Shown in pieces: positions 5,620 through 7,550 of a stretch of 7,550 bases of DNA. Both the position numbers and the translations under genes were made by a program. A model generated the notes under the pieces. The model did no database searches and was not told the DNA's origin. It saw nothing but the letters and a program-made list of their open reading frames with translations. Origin of the DNA: Pseudobdellovibrionaceae bacterium (GTDB taxonomy: Bacteria; Bdellovibrionota; Bdellovibrionia; Bdellovibrionales; JAMPXM01); the NCBI GenBank assembly GCA_913774795.1, contig CAJYIL010000673.1, positions 1 through 7,550 of the forward strand, given 5' to 3'. The first letter of the stretch is position 1. Every line of letters starts with the position of its first letter.

Positions 5620-6357
5620 TCAGTGCCCTTTCAAAGCTCCGCCGTCGATCGCAATGCTCTGACCCGTGATGTAACCCGCACGAGGTGAAGCTAAGAAGCA
5701 CGCAAGATCAGCGAGCTCTTCAGGATTTCCGAGTCGAGCGGCAGGCACCATCTGCTTCACCTTCTCATCGCTCAGCTTAAGCTCTTTGAGGCGATCGGTC
5801 GCCGTATAACCTGGAAGAAGAAGGTTCACCGTCACTCCATCGGCCGCCACTTCATTCGCCAGAGACTTGGCCAAACCCGCCAGGCCGGCACGAAGACCGT
5901 TCGATGTCGTCAAACCCGGGAGTGGTTCTTTGGCGGCCAAGGAAGTGACAAGCAGAAGCCGCCCGTACTTCTGCTTTTGCATCAATGGCAGACAGGCTTG
6001 CGTCGATTCGATAAAACTCATCCACAAGCTTTGAAAGTCTTCGTGCCATTGCTCAGCCGAGATCTCCGTGAAGCCGCCTTTACGGGGGCCGCCTGTATTC
6101 GTGACAACGATATCGAGGCCGCCGAGAGTTGAGGTGGCTTGCTCGATCACATGCTTTGCCGCTCCGACTTTCGTAAGGTCACAGACGAATCCGGCGACCG
6201 CACCCGTTTCTTTGACGGCCGCGTTGAGACGATCTTCACCGCGCGCGCAGAGAACGACTTTAGCACCTTCGTAAATCAAGCTTTCTGCGATCGCGCGCCC
6301 GATGCCAGTCGAGGAGCCCATCACAAGTGCGCGTTTTCCTGCGAGCTTCAAATCCAT
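5620..6357 (-). CDS. Atypical SDR-family protein (FabG-like) in the kynurenine operon
   Basis: This 245-residue Rossmann-fold protein belongs to the short-chain dehydrogenase/reductase family. It has the nucleotide motif GSSTGIG (14-20), CDL near 59-61, NTGGP (87-91) in place of NNAG, and a C-terminal TGQSIAIDGG (231-240). Catalytic Ser139 is present. Thirteen residues on, where Tyr belongs, is Ser152, and the Lys position is Arg156 (SNGLR instead of YxxxK). The structural Asn position near 110 is Ser. Three of four tetrad residues are thus replaced, although the fold motifs are well preserved. From memory this matches the FabG-like SDR subgroup with NTGGP and LRAG motifs that lacks the normal tetrad. 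It starts at ATG 6357 after AAGGA and lies 15 bases beyond the decarboxylase stop, so it is probably co-transcribed. Its reaction is unknown; a step on an aminomuconate intermediate or a non-redox role are guesses. Annotation as 3-oxoacyl-ACP reductase would be misleading. Confidence 0.9.
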   Translation of the reverse strand: MDLKLAGKRALVMGSSTGIGRAIAESLIYEGAKVVLCARGEDRLNAAVKETGAVAGFVCDLTKVGAAKHVIEQATSTLGGLDIVVTNTGGPRKGGFTEISAEQWHEDFQSLWMSFIESTQACLPLMQKQKYGRLLLVTSLAAKEPLPGLTTSNGLRAGLAGLAKSLANEVAADGVTVNLLLPGYTATDRLKELKLSDEKVKQMVPAARLGNPEELADLACFLASPRAGYITGQSIAIDGGALKGH

Positions 6358-6372
6358 AAGTGTTCGTCCTTT

Positions 6373-7386
6373 TTAAACGAAATCGTTTTTCGACATCTTC
6401 AGCCACTCGAGGGCGGCCTGATGATTCATCCAGTCTTGTTCATCTTGCGTAAATCCGCCGTCACGAATGCCTTCGCCAGGTGAGAGTTCGCCGAGCGGAA
6501 ACGGATAATCGGTCCCGAGGCAGATGCGGCTTGCGCCGAACTTCTGTTTCAAAAATTGCAGAGCGTCTGTTCCGTGCACGAGGCTATCGACCCAAAAGTG
6601 TCCGTGGTAATTTTTCGGCGCAACTGGGTTATCGACCGCACAAAGATCGGGCCTCACTTCGAACCCGTGCTGAACTCGGCCCTCGGTGAACGGGTAAGAG
6701 CCACCTCCGTGAGCGAATGCGACCCGCAGCTTCGGAAATTTCGCAAAGACTCCGCCGAAGATCATCGAACAAATGGCAAGCGATGTCTCCGCGGGCATTC
6801 CGACGAGCCAAGGGAGCCAGTACTTGCCCATCTTCTCTTGGCCCATCATGTCCCAGGGATGAACGAAGAGGGCGGCATCGAGTTTTTCAAGCGCGGCATA
6901 GACGGGAAAAAGTTTTGGATCGGAGAGATTCCAGTCGTTCACGTGGGAGCCGATCTGGAACCCTTTGAGACCAAGTTCTCGAACGCATCGCTCGGCTTCC
7001 TTCACCGCAAGCTCTGGTGCCTGGAGCGGCAATGTTCCCAGACCGACGAAACGTTTTGGATTTTCTTTGCAAACGCTTGCGAGGTGGTCATTCAAAAGCT
7101 CACTGACTTTGAGACCATCTTGCGGTTTCGCCCAGTACGAGAACATCACCGGCACGGTCGAGAGAACCTGAACGTTCACTTGATGATGATCGCAATCTTT
7201 CAATCGCTCGAGCGGATCAAACGCGTTTGGATCCACTCGCCGAAAGAATTTGCCTGAGTCATCGACCATGTCTTTCGCCGCACACCCTGGGCAGTCTTTA
7301 AGCGCTATAAATCCACCGTATCCGAACATCTCTTTAAATTTCGGAATCTCTGGAGGCAGAATGTGCGTGTGAATATCGATCTTCAC
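6373..7386 (-). CDS. nbaD: 2-amino-3-carboxymuconate-6-semialdehyde decarboxylase (ACMSD)
   Basis: This enzyme removes CO2 from 2-amino-3-carboxymuconate-6-semialdehyde to give 2-aminomuconate-6-semialdehyde, committing kynurenine carbon to catabolism instead of quinolinate. It is an amidohydrolase-fold, zinc-dependent cytoplasmic enzyme. The 337 residues fit the family's usual 330-340. Metal ligands are visible at H6 and H8 (DIHTH), H176 (HPWDMMG), H226 (AHGGG) and D293 (GTDYPFPLGE). Arg50 and Arg237 are candidates for substrate carboxylate binding. The GTG at 7386 is chosen because it gives the canonical KIDIHTH N-terminus and overlaps the upstream TGA by 4 bases (GTGA); a GTG at 7422 would add 12 residues lying inside the previous gene. 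Segments such as FGYGGF, STVPVMFSYWAKP, GLGTLPLQAPELAVKE and KYWLPWLVGMPAET match my memory of the animal enzyme far better than the Pseudomonas one. It sits between the dioxygenase and the SDR gene. Confidence 0.96.
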   Translation of the reverse strand: MKIDIHTHILPPEIPKFKEMFGYGGFIALKDCPGCAAKDMVDDSGKFFRRVDPNAFDPLERLKDCDHHQVNVQVLSTVPVMFSYWAKPQDGLKVSELLNDHLASVCKENPKRFVGLGTLPLQAPELAVKEAERCVRELGLKGFQIGSHVNDWNLSDPKLFPVYAALEKLDAALFVHPWDMMGQEKMGKYWLPWLVGMPAETSLAICSMIFGGVFAKFPKLRVAFAHGGGSYPFTEGRVQHGFEVRPDLCAVDNPVAPKNYHGHFWVDSLVHGTDALQFLKQKFGASRICLGTDYPFPLGELSPGEGIRDGGFTQDEQDWMNHQAALEWLKMSKNDFV

Positions 7387-7550
7387 GATTTTGTCCAGGT
7401 GCGCCCGTTCGCATGGCCGCACGCTTTGCAGTTCACGTGATCGCTATTGTAGTAGCGCTCAAAGACCGCCGGAAATTGAGTTTCAATGTCGGTGAGTTTG
7501 AAAAACTCTTCGTAGAGTTTCGTCCCGCAATTCTCGCAGTACCACTGAAG
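7383..7550 (-). CDS. nbaC: 3-hydroxyanthranilate 3,4-dioxygenase, C-terminal part (partial)
   Basis: Only the last 55 residues are present; the gene runs off the right edge and would be about 175 residues in full. The fragment starts WYCENCG and contains EEFFKLTDIETQFPAVFERYY. It then has CKACG, so Cys5, Cys8, Cys41 and Cys44 form the rubredoxin-like four-cysteine site that bacterial 3-hydroxyanthranilate dioxygenases carry near the C-terminus. The catalytic cupin part lies outside the window. The enzyme opens the 3-hydroxyanthranilate ring with O2 to give the substrate of the next gene's product. Its TGA (7385-7383) overlaps the decarboxylase GTG by 4 bases, which implies coupled translation and supports both assignments. 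The four-cysteine tail indicates the bacterial/fungal form of this enzyme, unlike the animal-like character of the following gene. Confidence 0.92.
   Translation of the reverse strand, partial: LQWYCENCGTKLYEEFFKLTDIETQFPAVFERYYNSDHVNCKACGHANGRTWTKS

Noticed and set aside
5107..5688. A 193-codon plus-strand frame overlapping the kinase receiver and running past its stop
   Set aside because: The translation is Arg-rich low-complexity (RRAPGRRDG) and the overlapping frame encodes a perfect receiver domain.
5620..6357. Calling the SDR gene fabG (3-oxoacyl-ACP reductase)
   Set aside because: The catalytic Tyr and Lys are replaced and the context is kynurenine degradation, not fatty-acid synthesis.
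6556..7257. A 233-codon open frame on the plus strand opposite the decarboxylase
   Set aside because: It lies wholly antisense to a gene with intact zinc ligands; its translation shows no domain and has odd Cys/His/Phe-rich composition. It is a shadow frame.

Overview
This window looks like chromosomal DNA of a moderately GC-rich, diderm (Gram-negative) bacterium. The clues are two lipoproteins with clear lipoboxes and outer-membrane-type +2 residues, hybrid histidine kinase/receiver proteins, a two-domain KaiC-like ATPase and part of a tryptophan-to-kynurenine catabolic operon. Lipoprotein-rich, signalling-rich genomes carrying kynurenine genes occur in the Bdellovibrionota and related former Deltaproteobacteria. 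That assignment is an inference from gene content and was not tested. I see no tRNA, rRNA, CRISPR array, insertion sequence or phage gene. The window is densely coding; the only sizeable gap is about 250 bases (2258-2511).

Layout, left to right. Positions 3-182 hold the 3' end of a small membrane protein gene (+). Next (+) is an orphan receiver protein (about 266-1096) whose N-terminal half reads as an eroded histidine-kinase ATPase domain. It converges, with a 10-base gap, on two overlapping lipoprotein genes (-; 1646-2257, then 1107-1646) that are diverged paralogues with the same five-cysteine pattern. The divergent gap carries a terminator-like hairpin, a TTGACA hexamer and a direct repeat. 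To its right run a KaiC-like double ATPase (2512-3990) and a hybrid histidine kinase (3983-5578), overlapping by 8 bases. These converge on a minus-strand operon: the end of 3-hydroxyanthranilate 3,4-dioxygenase (7383-7550), ACMS decarboxylase (6373-7386, 4-base overlap) and an atypical SDR protein (5620-6357).

How the genes work together. The KaiC-like ATPase and hybrid kinase are almost certainly co-translated partners: an ATP-driven switch feeding a phosphorelay that starts with a pseudo-receiver, passes through HisKA/HATPase and ends in an intact receiver. There is no KaiB, KaiA or DNA-binding output protein in the window, so any clock role is unproven and the output must lie elsewhere. 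The upstream orphan receiver could be a further relay partner. On the right, the dioxygenase makes 2-amino-3-carboxymuconate semialdehyde and the decarboxylase converts it to 2-aminomuconate semialdehyde, directing kynurenine carbon away from quinolinate/NAD and into catabolism. The decarboxylase looks strikingly animal-like, and the linked SDR has lost three of four catalytic-tetrad residues.
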